Below, piece after piece: positions 24,476-34,148 of a DNA stretch of 64,000 nucleotides; the stretch's first letter is position 1; the number at the start of each line of letters is the position of its first letter. The stretch spans positions 1,798,001 through 1,862,000 of the forward strand of contig OY969556.1 in NCBI GenBank assembly GCA_963701015.1. Direction: 5' to 3'. This DNA is from MFD09286-c1 sp963701015 (GTDB lineage: Bacteria; Bacteroidota; Bacteroidia; Bacteroidales; DTGW01). The notes under the pieces are model-generated. The model saw only the letters and a list, made by a program, of their open reading frames with translations. It was not told where the DNA came from and did not search any database. Position numbers and translations under genes: made by a program.

Positions 24476-25481
24476 TTATTTATAGGCTGTTATAGTTTCA
24501 ATTGTGCCATCTTGTTTATATTTTAATTCAGTTACTTTAACACACCTTAAATGTGTTTGGCCTCCTGATAAAGTGCTGTCATGATAATATAAATACCATT
24601 TTCCTTTAAATTCAACAACTGAATGGTGATTGGTCCGAACCTACAACAGGATTCAACAAAACGCCTTTATACGTAAAAGGGCCATAAGGGTTATCAGCCA
24701 TGGCATAACAAATATAATGAGTATCACCGGTTGAATAGGAAAAATAATATTTCCCATTATATTTATGCAACCATGAAGCTTCAAAAAATCTTCTGTTGTT
24801 ATCAACTGCCAATATTGGTTTACCTGATTCATCAAGAATTACAACATCTTTTGGCTTTTCATCAAATTCAAGCATATCATTTGTAAGTCGTGCAATTTTC
24901 GGACATAATGCCAATTCATTGCCAACCGGAACATGATCTGTTGGTCCAGGGCCTTCGGCTATAAATTTACCAGTTCTCCACCTTTGCAGTTGGCCTCCCC
25001 ATAATCCGCCAAAATACATATACGATTTACCATCGTCATCTGTAAACACAGCCGGGTCGATACTAAAACTACCTTTAATTGCTTCGGGCTTTGCTTTAAA
25101 TGGGCCAAAGGGTGATTTACTTGTTGCAACGCCAATTTTGAATATGTCTTGTTTGTCTTTTACAGGAAAATAGAAATAATAAGTGCCATTTTTATAGGCT
25201 GCATCAGGCGCCCACATTTGTCGTCCGGCCCACGGTACATCTTTAATATGTAATGCTACACCATGATCAGTGGCTTTGCTTTGCGGCGTATCCATTGATA
25301 ATATATGGTAATCCTCCATACCAAAATGTCCACCCAAATCATCTTCAGGAAGTCCGGCATCAATATCGTGTGAAGGATAAATATATATTTTCCCTTCGAA
25401 AACATGTGCTGAAGGATCTGCTGTATAAATATGTGTTACCAGCGGTTCCGAAATCGGTATTATTTTTTTTTCGTCTGACAT
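24476..25481 (-). CDS. GH43-family glycoside hydrolase (one frameshift)
   Basis: The gene encodes about 335 residues if one extra G near 24637 is removed. As sequenced the frame stops at 24612, after SDQSPFSC. The corrected frame continues as GWTNHHSVVEFKGKWYLYYHD..., the conserved end of GH43, and stops with TAA at 24476-24478. The five-bladed propeller carries the family triad: Asp22 (TADPSAHV), Asp142 (SIDPAVFTDDDG) and Glu234 (RFFEASWLHKYNGKYYFSYS). There is no signal peptide, so it acts in the cytoplasm. GH43 enzymes remove arabinose or xylose from hemicellulose fragments. It lies 37 bp after the DUF1015 gene, possibly in the same transcript. Confidence 0.87.
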
Positions 25482-25518
25482 AAGTTTTTGTGTTTGATTT
25501 GTATATTAGTTGTTAATT

Positions 25519-26766
25519 TTATTCCAGACTATGCACAAAAAGACCGCTTCGTAATTTTGGTTCGAACCACGTGGTTTTTGGAGGCATTATATTTCCACTA
25601 TCAGCAATTGCAATTAATTGCTTCATTGAAACCGGATAAAGTGCAAATGCAGCAGCCATTTCACCAGTATCAACCCGCTTTTTCAATTCTTCCAAACCTC
25701 TAATTCCACCAACAAAATCAATCCGGGTTGATTTTCGTAAATCAGTAATGTTAAGAATTGGCGTAAGAATTAAATTTGATAACACAGTTACATCCAGACA
25801 ACCTATAGGATCATTGTCGTCGTAGGTCCCTAAATTTGGTGCTAACGAATACCATTCGCCATCAATATAAAGAGAAAAATTATGAAGCGAATTTGGCTTA
25901 TAGATTAGCTTTCCCTTATTCTCAATTTTAAAAACAACCTCAAGTTTTTTTAAGAATTCTGATTTTGTATTTCCATTTAAATCTTTCACCAAACGATTAT
26001 AATCAATTATGGTTAATTGACTTGCCGGAAAGTGAACCGCCATAAAAAAATTATATTCTTCAGTTCCATTATGGCCTTTATTTTTTAATTTGCGTTCTTC
26101 CCCAACATGCGCAGCGGCTGCTGTTCGGTGATGTCCATCAGCAACATAAGTAAATTTTATATCATGTTGAAATATTTCTTCAATGCGTTTTATATCTGAG
26201 TCACTGTCTATAACCCACAAATGATGGCCAACTCCATCATCTAAAACAAAATCGTATTCTGCTTTTTTGTTTATATAGCTATTCACAATCTTGTCAATTT
26301 CTTTATGGTCGGGATAAGCAAAAAATACCGGTTCGGCATTAAAATTGGTTATCCTTATATGATTTTTCCGGTCTTCCTCTTTATCGGGACGTGTAAGTTC
26401 GTGTTTCTTAATTATACCGTTTAAATAATCTTCTACAGCAGCACACCCAACAATTCCATATTGGGTTTTACCCCACATGGTTTGCGCATATATATAATAA
26501 CATGCTTTGTTTTCCTGAAATAGCAAACCCTCTGCAATCATTTTTTGCAAATTTTCTTTGGCTTTACTGTAAACAACATCATCATGTATGTCAATACTTT
26601 CAGGTAAATCAATTTCTGATTTTGTAACATGCAAAAATGAATATTTATTGTTTTTAGCTTCATCCCTGGCTTCGCTGCTATTTAAAACGTCATAAGGCCT
26701 GGAGGCAACTTCTTTTGCTATTTCAAATTTTGGACGGTATGCTTTGAATGGTTTTACAATTGCCAT
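25519..26766 (-). CDS. DUF1015-family protein in the serine operon
   Basis: The protein has 415 residues and is full length for the family. It has the conserved N-terminus MAIVKPFKAYRPKFEIAKEVASRPYDVLN, the central YVADGHHRTAAAAHVGEER motif (His-rich, ParB/sulfiredoxin-like phosphate-binding type) and the end ALYPVSMKQLIAIADSGNIMPPKTTWFEPKLRSGLFVHSLE. In Bacteroidota it regularly follows serC and serA, as here. As I recall, genetic work has linked DUF1015 to serine synthesis, possibly as a non-classical phosphoserine phosphatase. No serB-like gene is present in this operon, so this protein is the candidate for that last step. That role is an inference; the family assignment is firm. Confidence 0.85.
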   Translation of the reverse strand: MAIVKPFKAYRPKFEIAKEVASRPYDVLNSSEARDEAKNNKYSFLHVTKSEIDLPESIDIHDDVVYSKAKENLQKMIAEGLLFQENKACYYIYAQTMWGKTQYGIVGCAAVEDYLNGIIKKHELTRPDKEEDRKNHIRITNFNAEPVFFAYPDHKEIDKIVNSYINKKAEYDFVLDDGVGHHLWVIDSDSDIKRIEEIFQHDIKFTYVADGHHRTAAAAHVGEERKLKNKGHNGTEEYNFFMAVHFPASQLTIIDYNRLVKDLNGNTKSEFLKKLEVVFKIENKGKLIYKPNSLHNFSLYIDGEWYSLAPNLGTYDDNDPIGCLDVTVLSNLILTPILNITDLRKSTRIDFVGGIRGLEELKKRVDTGEMAAAFALYPVSMKQLIAIADSGNIMPPKTTWFEPKLRSGLFVHSLE

Positions 26767-26894
26767 ATTATTTCATTTAAAAGGTATTAAAAAAGAAGAA
26801 TTTTAGGAATTTTAAAAGCAAAAAAACAATATAAGTTATATGTATTACATGTGAACCATTCAACTGATAATTCCAAATATATTATACTATTTGC

Positions 26895-27818
26895 TTATTT
26901 ATTTACCTGAAAAGTTTTATCACCCTTTTTGAAGAAATTAACAATTTGGTTTGCGGCAGCTAAACCAGCATTATTATTTGCTTCATGAGTTTGTGCACCG
27001 GTTTTTTTCGAGGTAAAATAATACCTGCCTTTATATTTTTCAGAAATAACAGTAGCATTGTCAGGCATTATATCTGAAACATACCTGAAATCTTTCCTGT
27101 TTTCAAAAACGGTTAATAGTTCCTCTTCATTAATTACTTCTTTTCTGGCAGTATTAACCAAAACAGCTCCTTCAGGCATTATGGATAACAAATTTTTATT
27201 AATTGATTTTTTGGTCTTATCATTAGCCGGAATATGCAAAGTTATAAACTGGCATTTGCGATATAAATCTTCAAGGTTTGATTCATATATAACTCCGTCT
27301 TCATCCATTACCTTTTTTTCAATAAATGGATCAAAGGCATGTACAGTTAAGCCGAAACCCCTGGCAATTTTTGCCACTAATTTTCCAATATAACCATACC
27401 CATGAATGCCCAGAGTTCTGCCTCTTAATTCAATTCCGGTTGAACCATCAAATTGATTTCGGATAGTATTTATTATTAACCCAAAAACAAGTTCTGCAAC
27501 AGCATTTGCATTTTGCCCCGGAGTATTCATAACTACAACACCTTTTGATGAAGCTGCAGCTAAATCAACATTGTCGTACCCCGCTCCTGCCCTAACCACA
27601 ATTTCAAGGTTAGCTGAAGCTTCAATTACATCTTTATCAATAATATCACTTCTAATTATTACTGCATTTGCATTTGAAACGGCTTTAACCAATTCGTCCT
27701 TTGAAGTATATTTTTCTAAAACCTGAAATTCAAAACCTGCATCAACTATAATCTTTTTAATACTTTCAACAGCTGCCTTTGCAAAAGGTTTTTCTGTTGC
27801 AACCAATATCTTTTTCAT
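26895..27818 (-). CDS. serA: D-3-phosphoglycerate dehydrogenase
   Basis: The protein has 307 residues, the short form without an ACT domain. The substrate domain (1-100) is followed by a Rossmann domain with GIHGYGYIGKLVAKIARGFG (NAD binding; GxGxxG-type) and FDPFIEKK. It ends with the catalytic set: Arg in NTARKEVINEEELL, Glu in the segment YVSDIMPDN, and the terminal H in GAQTHEANNNAG. Near the N-terminus VVRAGAGYDNVDL is the usual substrate loop. The enzyme oxidises 3-phosphoglycerate to 3-phosphohydroxypyruvate, the first step of serine synthesis. It lies between serC and the DUF1015 gene, all on the minus strand with gaps of 80-130 bp. Confidence 0.92.
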   Translation of the reverse strand: MKKILVATEKPFAKAAVESIKKIIVDAGFEFQVLEKYTSKDELVKAVSNANAVIIRSDIIDKDVIEASANLEIVVRAGAGYDNVDLAAASSKGVVVMNTPGQNANAVAELVFGLIINTIRNQFDGSTGIELRGRTLGIHGYGYIGKLVAKIARGFGLTVHAFDPFIEKKVMDEDGVIYESNLEDLYRKCQFITLHIPANDKTKKSINKNLLSIMPEGAVLVNTARKEVINEEELLTVFENRKDFRYVSDIMPDNATVISEKYKGRYYFTSKKTGAQTHEANNNAGLAAANQIVNFFKKGDKTFQVNK

Positions 27819-27896
27819 TATAAATATTTTTTAAATGCTTTTAATTGAAAGATTTTTTGAAAATTGAAATTATACTGCATCAAAAAATCAGAACAT

Positions 27897-28972
27897 TTAT
27901 TTAAGTTTTGCCTTTTCAAATTCTTTCATAGTATCAACTAATGCAATAACAGCAGCTTTAGGTAAAGCATTATAAATGGATGCCCTGAAACCGCCAACAG
28001 ATCGGTGACCTTTGATACCTTCCAATCCTTTTGTCTTAGCAATTGTCAAAAACTCGTTTTCAAAATCTTTAAATTCATCATTTAATATAAAGCAAACATT
28101 CATCAACGAACGATCTTCAACAGCAGTTACAGTGCCTTTAAACAATTTATTGCGATCAATTTCATCATATAATAATGCTGCTTTTTCAATATTCATTTTT
28201 TGAATTGCTGTAACACCTCCCAATGATTTAATCCATTTTAAAGTTTGTAAAATGGCAAAAATTGTAAAGGTTGGAGGTGTATTATATAATGAATTGTTTT
28301 CAACATGAACCCTATAATCGAGCATAGCAGGAACCGGACGTTGAATTTTTGACAACATTTCATTTTTAATAATCACAAAAGCTGTACCTGATGTGCCAAA
28401 TTCTTTTGTGCACCACCATAAATTAATGAATATTTTGAAATATCCATTGGCCTGCTCAAAATATCAGAAGAAGCATCGGCAAAAAGTGGAATTTTTACAT
28501 CAGGATCGCTCTTCAATTCAGTACCAAAAATAGTGTTGTTAGTTGTGATGTGGAAATAATCAGCATCGGCAGGTACAACATAATCTTTAGGTATATATGT
28601 AAAGTTGGCGCTTTTCGATGAGGCTACTTCAACCACTTCACCAAAAAATTTTGCATCTTTTATGGCTTTACTAGCCCATGAACCTGTGTTTAAAAATGCT
28701 GCTTTTTTATTCAAAAAATTATACGGCACCATTGTAAACTGCATGCTTGCTCCACCTCCAACAAATAAAACAGAATAACCTTCGGGAATATTCAATAATT
28801 CTTTAAATAAAGTTATAGTTTCGTTTAATATTGCTTCAAATTCTTTACTTCGATGTGAAATTTCAAGGATGGACATACCAATGCCATTCAAATCAAGTAT
28901 TGCTTTTGCAGATTGTTCTAAAGTAAATTCAGGTAATACTGATGGACCGGCATTGAAATTGTGTTTTCTCAT
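27897..28972 (-). CDS. serC: Phosphoserine aminotransferase (one frameshift)
   Basis: Two overlapping frames together form a full-length SerC of about 357 residues. The first (28972 to 28373) starts MRKHNFNAGPSVLPEFTLEQ and reaches YGGAQKNLAH, carrying the PLP-lysine motif GAQKN. The second (28376 to 27897) starts IIKNEMLSKIQRPVPAMLDY and ends in GHRSVGGFRASIYNA, which binds the phosphate. One missing G near 28396 joins them as QKNLGTSGTAFVIIKNE. SerC converts 3-phosphohydroxypyruvate to phosphoserine and also acts in PLP synthesis after PdxB, whose gene is 12 kb away. Because serC is normally essential without serine supply, a base-call error is more likely than a real mutation. Confidence 0.92.
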
Positions 28973-29046
28973 AAGTTATTAATTTAATGTGCTTTAATAT
29001 ATTTTTTAAGCTAATAAAATACAAACGCAAAATTAATTATTAATTG

Positions 29047-29817
29047 TTATTCCAGGTTTTTCTTGTGCGTAAAATTGTTACTTTTTTCACAATATTTTAA
29101 TTCAACTAAGCTATCACCTATTAATACTGGTATTATCTCAGTTAAATCGAGTGAATGGCAATATTCTATTACATCATCCTGTCCAAGTTTTTTCAAACGA
29201 CTTCTCTGAGCAGCTTTTTGAATGTAACCGATGAGGTTATTTCTGGCAACCGACCATAAATCGCAAGCTGCTAAACTTGAATCGCAACTTGTTACATAAC
29301 TGTTTGAATCAATTAATTGTTGGGTAAGGGCTCCTGCAAAAATTGAATCTTCGAGGCTGAACCTTTCTTTCCAACCGGCACATAATATTAAAACATCCCT
29401 ATTTTCTGAAATAATCCACTTTGACAATGCTGATAAATTAAGGAACGAACCAATAACTACCATATAGCTTTCACGTGCCAGATGAATAGCTTGAGTACCA
29501 TTGGTTGTACTATAAACCAATTCTTTACCTTTAATATTATTATGGGAAAAATTAAACGGAGAATTACCAAAATCAGCAAAATCAAGCACATTACCATCTC
29601 TTTCAGCTGCCACTAAATATCCTTTTTGTTTGAATGCTTTAGCCTCATCAATTGTTCCAATTGGTATTATGCGTTCAGCACCATTCATAAAAGCTGTACA
29701 TATTGCAGAAGTTGCCCTAAGGATATCTACAATAACTACAATAGCTTCAGGATTATGAAACCGATGATAAACAGCCGGTGAAAAACACACTTCAATGTGC
29801 CTTCTATTTAATGTCAT
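29047..29817 (-). CDS. 2-phosphosulfolactate phosphatase family protein (ComB-like)
   Basis: The protein has 256 residues. It shows all ComB motifs: VVIVDILRATSAICTAFMNGAE, LVAAERDGNVLDFADFGNSPFNF, ELVYSTTNGTQAIHLA and DVLILCAGWKERFSLEDSIFAGAL. ComB dephosphorylates 2-phosphosulfolactate in sulfonate (coenzyme M) synthesis of archaea. Bacterial homologues are common in Bacteroidota, where the sulfolactate may serve other sulfonates or the substrate may differ. It lies 75 bp upstream of serC on the same strand and may share its transcript. Confidence 0.88.
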   Translation of the reverse strand: MTLNRRHIEVCFSPAVYHRFHNPEAIVVIVDILRATSAICTAFMNGAERIIPIGTIDEAKAFKQKGYLVAAERDGNVLDFADFGNSPFNFSHNNIKGKELVYSTTNGTQAIHLARESYMVVIGSFLNLSALSKWIISENRDVLILCAGWKERFSLEDSIFAGALTQQLIDSNSYVTSCDSSLAACDLWSVARNNLIGYIQKAAQRSRLKKLGQDDVIEYCHSLDLTEIIPVLIGDSLVELKYCEKSNNFTHKKNLE

Positions 29818-29955
29818 TGTCTCTTTCCCTTTTGTGAATTGGCAAAATTAATTAAATTCCCATAATTGGAATTTGTGTTTTAACTTTTTTTTTAACAGAA
29901 TAGATGAAGGTATTAACAATTAAATAAAAAAATGATGATGCAAAAGAATGTATTT

Positions 29956-31464
29956 TTAATAGAATTTAACATGAATATCATCAACATAGCAAGGAATATC
30001 GCTTGGATTATACCAAAAAACCTTGAAGGTAGCTGTAAGTGACATTATATCTTTCGGAAGTTTAATTTTATAGTCAATTTCACACCATTTATTGAAGGTA
30101 ATAAGTTCATTATTCATATTAATTGTCTTGCCCCAATAAATATTTTCACCATCCAATGTACAATATAAAGTTACAGGTGCTTTCCTATCAGGGACTAATA
30201 AATTAGCTATAACTTCAATACTATCGCGTTTTTCGAATGGTATTAAATAGGAAGGATAACTAAAAGTAAGACTGTATGGGTTGTTGCCAAAAAATTTTGA
30301 AGATTTATTTCCAGATTTCGATTTTTCATTACAAATTGTCTGCTTTTGCCCCCATGTAGTATCGCTTTCGCAATCATTTGAAAATTCCAATTGAGAATGA
30401 TAAATTGGCCTGCCAATGTTTTTATAGTAGCTTAAATAAAAATGTTTAAGAGTTTGAGCAACATTATATGCTATTATTTTACGCCCAAACTCGCGATAAT
30501 GTTCGGTTGTCCAATTCCTATCGATAAATTGATCTTCCGGTATTGAATCTAAATTATCAACCACTAAGGCTCCCATTTTGCGAAAACGGTTTAATAGAAG
30601 TTCCTTATTTTGATTGATTAAAAAAATTAAATCCTTACCAACCAATTCATTGGCTTGTTGAACATTTTCTCCTATTAAATTAAATATTACGTTCCAATGT
30701 CTTTTGTGAGCTAATCTGATTATTTTATCAAAGTCTTTTATTCTTGGATTTGAGTTGGTATCTATCTGAAAAGCATAAGTTTTAATATAATGGCAAGCTA
30801 GCGCAGTTAGAGGATCGTTTCTAATACTATCATCAACTTTAAAACCTTTTAAAGCCATTCCACTGTCCCATTGAACCACATTTTTATAAGGAAAGTTATA
30901 TGGAAACTTTAATATATTTACCTCCCAATCATGCTTAAATTGCGCTTCCCTTTCTCTATCAGATTTATGATCATATCCTTTAAATGAAAGCAAAAACCTA
31001 CGAAAAAGTGGTGGATATTCCGGTTTTATTAGAACAAGTTCTTTTTGTATAGCTGTTTCCAAATTTGAATATCTCCAGTTTGCATCAAATGTTCTAAAAT
31101 TAAGTGTTACAATTATTGTTTTAATTTTTGATTTATCTGGAATATTTTGAAGTAAAACATAATATGCTCCAGCATGATAAGCCGGCTGAGTGATACTTGC
31201 AATTTTCAATTTAGGAAAATAATCATCAATAAAACCTGATATTTTTCTTTTGTCTTTATCTAAAAAGTGGGTTCGGTTATTGGATGATTCCCCAATATAT
31301 AAAACTTGGGCAGAATCAGGAATATCTCGCACTGTATTTATAACAGATGAATTTATTTGTATATTATTTTCGAAAAATAATTTTGTGTATATGAAATTTG
31401 AAATAATTAATGCAATTATTATTAAAGAAAATGGCAATAAATATTTTTTTATGAAATCTGTCAT
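29956..31464 (-). CDS. Membrane-anchored SGNH-like protein paired with an MBOAT acyltransferase
   Basis: The protein has 502 residues. One N-terminal transmembrane helix (about residues 10-27) is followed by a periplasmic SGNH-like domain: SAQVLYIGESSNNRTHFLDKD (block I-like Gly-Glu-Ser) and a late DRNWTTEHYREFGRKIIAYNVAQTL, where H is in the place of the catalytic His of block V. A C-terminal beta-sandwich of about 130 residues (CBM-like, ending YVDDIHVKFY) completes it. SGNH partners of MBOAT proteins (as AlgX/AlgJ or DltD) carry out O-acylation of cell-surface polymers in the periplasm. Its start is 3 bp from the stop of the MBOAT gene, so the two are coupled. The acceptor polymer is unknown. 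Confidence 0.75.
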   Translation of the reverse strand: MTDFIKKYLLPFSLIIIALIISNFIYTKLFFENNIQINSSVINTVRDIPDSAQVLYIGESSNNRTHFLDKDKRKISGFIDDYFPKLKIASITQPAYHAGAYYVLLQNIPDKSKIKTIIVTLNFRTFDANWRYSNLETAIQKELVLIKPEYPPLFRRFLLSFKGYDHKSDREREAQFKHDWEVNILKFPYNFPYKNVVQWDSGMALKGFKVDDSIRNDPLTALACHYIKTYAFQIDTNSNPRIKDFDKIIRLAHKRHWNVIFNLIGENVQQANELVGKDLIFLINQNKELLLNRFRKMGALVVDNLDSIPEDQFIDRNWTTEHYREFGRKIIAYNVAQTLKHFYLSYYKNIGRPIYHSQLEFSNDCESDTTWGQKQTICNEKSKSGNKSSKFFGNNPYSLTFSYPSYLIPFEKRDSIEVIANLLVPDRKAPVTLYCTLDGENIYWGKTINMNNELITFNKWCEIDYKIKLPKDIMSLTATFKVFWYNPSDIPCYVDDIHVKFY

Positions 31465-31467
31465 AAT

Positions 31468-32877
31468 TTAAAACTGAAAATAAATAAACGGGATATTTTC
31501 AACACCTGCAAAACATATAATAGTAAATAGTAAAACCAGATAAAATGCCCATCGGATATAAACTGGTTTTATTACAATAGCATTATCGAACCTTTTATTG
31601 TACTGAACAATTTCAGCTATAATAAATAGTATTAACATAGCCCAAATTACAGGTTGAATATGCATATTATCAGAAAGGTGAAAATTATGTTTAATTGACC
31701 TGAGAATTAATTTTACCTTATGCATATCCTCACTTCTAAAAAATATCCATAATAATGTTGCCAAAATAAATAACGAAATACTTTTAAAAATATGCCAAAA
31801 TTTATATTTTTCGTTTTCCCGCTCTTTTGGAAAAAGTTTATAAATAAACATTTCTATAATATACAAAAAGCCCCAAGCAATTCCCCAAATTACAAATGTC
31901 CAATTTGCGCCGTGCCAAAGGCCACTTATCGCAAATACTATAAAAATATTTAATACCCAACGTGCAATTCTTACCCTGTTGCCACCGCAAGGAATATATA
32001 CATAATCGCGAAACCAGGTTGATAATGAAATATGCCATCTCTGCCAAAATTCACTTACACTTCTTGAGAAATATGGCGTTCTGAAATTTTCCATTAAATT
32101 AAATCCCATAACTTTAGCACATCCAATGGCAATTAATGAATAACCTCCAAAATCACAATATATTTGAATTGAATAAAATATTAATGCTGTAATAATACTA
32201 ATTGAATTAAATTTTTCAGGAGCATTATAAACCTGATCAACGTACAATGATAAGTTATCGGCAATAACCATTTTTAGAAAAAAGCCATATAATATTAATC
32301 TTAATCCATTTACAAAATTTTCATACGAAAAATTGTGCTTTTCATGAAATTGATGAATTAAATTTTGGGGTCTTTCAATAGGTCCGGCAACTAATTGAGG
32401 ATAGAACATAACATAAAGGGCATATATTCCAAAATTATGCTCAGCTTTTTGTTTATTTTTATATACCTCAATAGTATAACTCATAGCCTGAAAGGTATGA
32501 AACGAAAGCCCAATAGGTAAAATAATATCTAAATATTTAATATCATTATGATAACCTAAATGATGAAGTAAAAATGTTATGTTACCGGTAAAAAAATTGA
32601 AGTATTTAAAGAAAGCAAGCACACCAATATTTGCTATTAAACTTGCTATTAAAAGCCATTTTCGGTTTTCCCCTTTAAACTTTTCAAGATAAATACCAGC
32701 AAAATAGTCAATTATTATTGTGAAAGCAAGGATAAATATATATACTGGGATAAAAGCCATATAAAAATAGCAACTTGCTGCCAATAGCAATGCCCACCTG
32801 TACTTATGCGGAATAATGAAATAAAGTGTAGTAACGATTAAAAAAAAATAAATAAACTGTAGTGAATTGAAAAGCAT
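31468..32877 (-). CDS. MBOAT-family O-acyltransferase (AlgI/DltB-like)
   Basis: The protein has 469 residues with about eleven transmembrane segments. It follows the AlgI pattern: N-terminal MLFNSLQFIYFFLIVTTLYF and AASCYFYMAFIPVYIFIL, then LPIGLSFHTFQAMSYTIEVY, MFYPQLVAGPIERP, the active-site region SEFWQRWHISLSTWFRDYVYIP, and catalytic His in SGLWHGANWTFVIWG. These proteins take an acyl group from the cytoplasm and pass it across the membrane to a periplasmic transferase such as the SGNH-like protein encoded immediately downstream. The most likely job is O-acetylation of an exported polysaccharide. Confidence 0.92.
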   Translation of the reverse strand: MLFNSLQFIYFFLIVTTLYFIIPHKYRWALLLAASCYFYMAFIPVYIFILAFTIIIDYFAGIYLEKFKGENRKWLLIASLIANIGVLAFFKYFNFFTGNITFLLHHLGYHNDIKYLDIILPIGLSFHTFQAMSYTIEVYKNKQKAEHNFGIYALYVMFYPQLVAGPIERPQNLIHQFHEKHNFSYENFVNGLRLILYGFFLKMVIADNLSLYVDQVYNAPEKFNSISIITALIFYSIQIYCDFGGYSLIAIGCAKVMGFNLMENFRTPYFSRSVSEFWQRWHISLSTWFRDYVYIPCGGNRVRIARWVLNIFIVFAISGLWHGANWTFVIWGIAWGFLYIIEMFIYKLFPKERENEKYKFWHIFKSISLFILATLLWIFFRSEDMHKVKLILRSIKHNFHLSDNMHIQPVIWAMLILFIIAEIVQYNKRFDNAIVIKPVYIRWAFYLVLLFTIICFAGVENIPFIYFQF

Positions 32878-32952
32878 TTATAAACAATTAAAAAAATTAA
32901 AGTTAGTTATGAACAAATAAAAAAAAATTCTAATATGTTTCCAAATATTCAT

Positions 32953-34045
32953 TTAAGCTTTCACAAAGGGCATTTTAACCACTTTAGCTTTAAGATATTT
33001 ATCCCTGATTGAAATGTAAATTTCACTGTTTATTGACGAATTTTCAGAAGAAACATATCCCATTCCAATTCCAATTTTAAGTGTTGGAGACATTGTTCCT
33101 GATGTAACATGCCCAATTTTTTGACCTTTTGAATCAAAAATTTCATAGTCGTGACGAGGTATTCCTCTATCTATCATTTCAAAGCCAACAAGTCTTTGGT
33201 TTACTCCTTGTTCCAACTGTTTTTGCAACAACGCTTTATCAATAAATTCTTTTTGTGGATTAAATTTGGTTATCCATCCCAGACCTGCTTCAATAGGTGA
33301 AGTTGAATCATTAATATCATTCCCGTACAAACAATAACCCATTTCAAGGCGAAGTGTATCACGCGCACCTAAACCTATGGGAAGGATTCCGTTTGTTTTT
33401 CCGGCTTCAAATATTGCATTCCAAATTTTATCAGCGTATTTATTCTCAAAATACAATTCAAAACCTCCGGCACCGGTGTAACCTGTTGCAGATATTAACA
33501 CATCCTTTATTCCTGCAAATTCTCCCGTTGTAAAAGAATAATATTTTAGTGAAGATAAATCAACAGGAGTCAGTTCTTGGAGAATTTCAATAGTTTTAGC
33601 GACCTTGCACTGCTAACTGAGATGTTTCGTCAGAAGCATTGATGAGTTCTGCATTAAATTTATTTTGTGAATTAAGCCAATTCCAATCTTTTTCAATATT
33701 TGAAGCATTTACCACCAGCAAATATTTTTCATCGGTAAATTTATAAACCAGCAAATCATCAACTATTCCGCCTTTTCCATTAGGGAAACATGAATATTGA
33801 ATTTTCCCATCAACAAGTTTTGAGGCATCATTAGATGTAACCCATTGAACAAAATTTAAGGCATTTTTCCCTTTCACCCATATTTCACCCATGTGCGATA
33901 CATCAAAAACTCCTGCATTTGAACGCACGCAAGTATGCTCGTTATTTATGCCAGAATATTCAACAGGCATTGAAAAACCTGCAAATGGAACAATCTTTGC
34001 AACAAGTTCCTGGTGGAAATGCAAAAAAGGCGTTGATTTTATCAT
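32953..34045 (-). CDS. gcvT: Aminomethyltransferase, glycine cleavage T protein (one frameshift)
   Basis: The N-terminal part (34045 to 33596) has STPFLHFHQELVAKIVPFAGFSMPVEY, GVFDVSHMGEIWVKG and FTDEKYLLVVNASNIEKD. The C-terminal part (from 33501, in another frame) has ISATGYTGAGGFELYF, GARDTLRLEMGYCLYGNDI, FIDKALL and GTMSPTLKIGIGMGYV. The linking stretch 33502-33595 is open in the second frame (TIEILQELTPVDLSSLKYYSF...), so one net +1 shift near 33597 explains the split. Corrected, it gives about 364 residues, normal for GcvT. It moves the aminomethyl carbon of glycine to tetrahydrofolate. No gcvH or gcvP is nearby. Confidence 0.92.
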
Positions 34046-34148
34046 AGAAATTTAATTTTTATTACCCATGTTGTTATTTTTATCAGCAGTACCTGAGATA
34101 GAAGTTAAATACGAAACATGAGTGTTCATACTAAAAATAAGATTAAAT

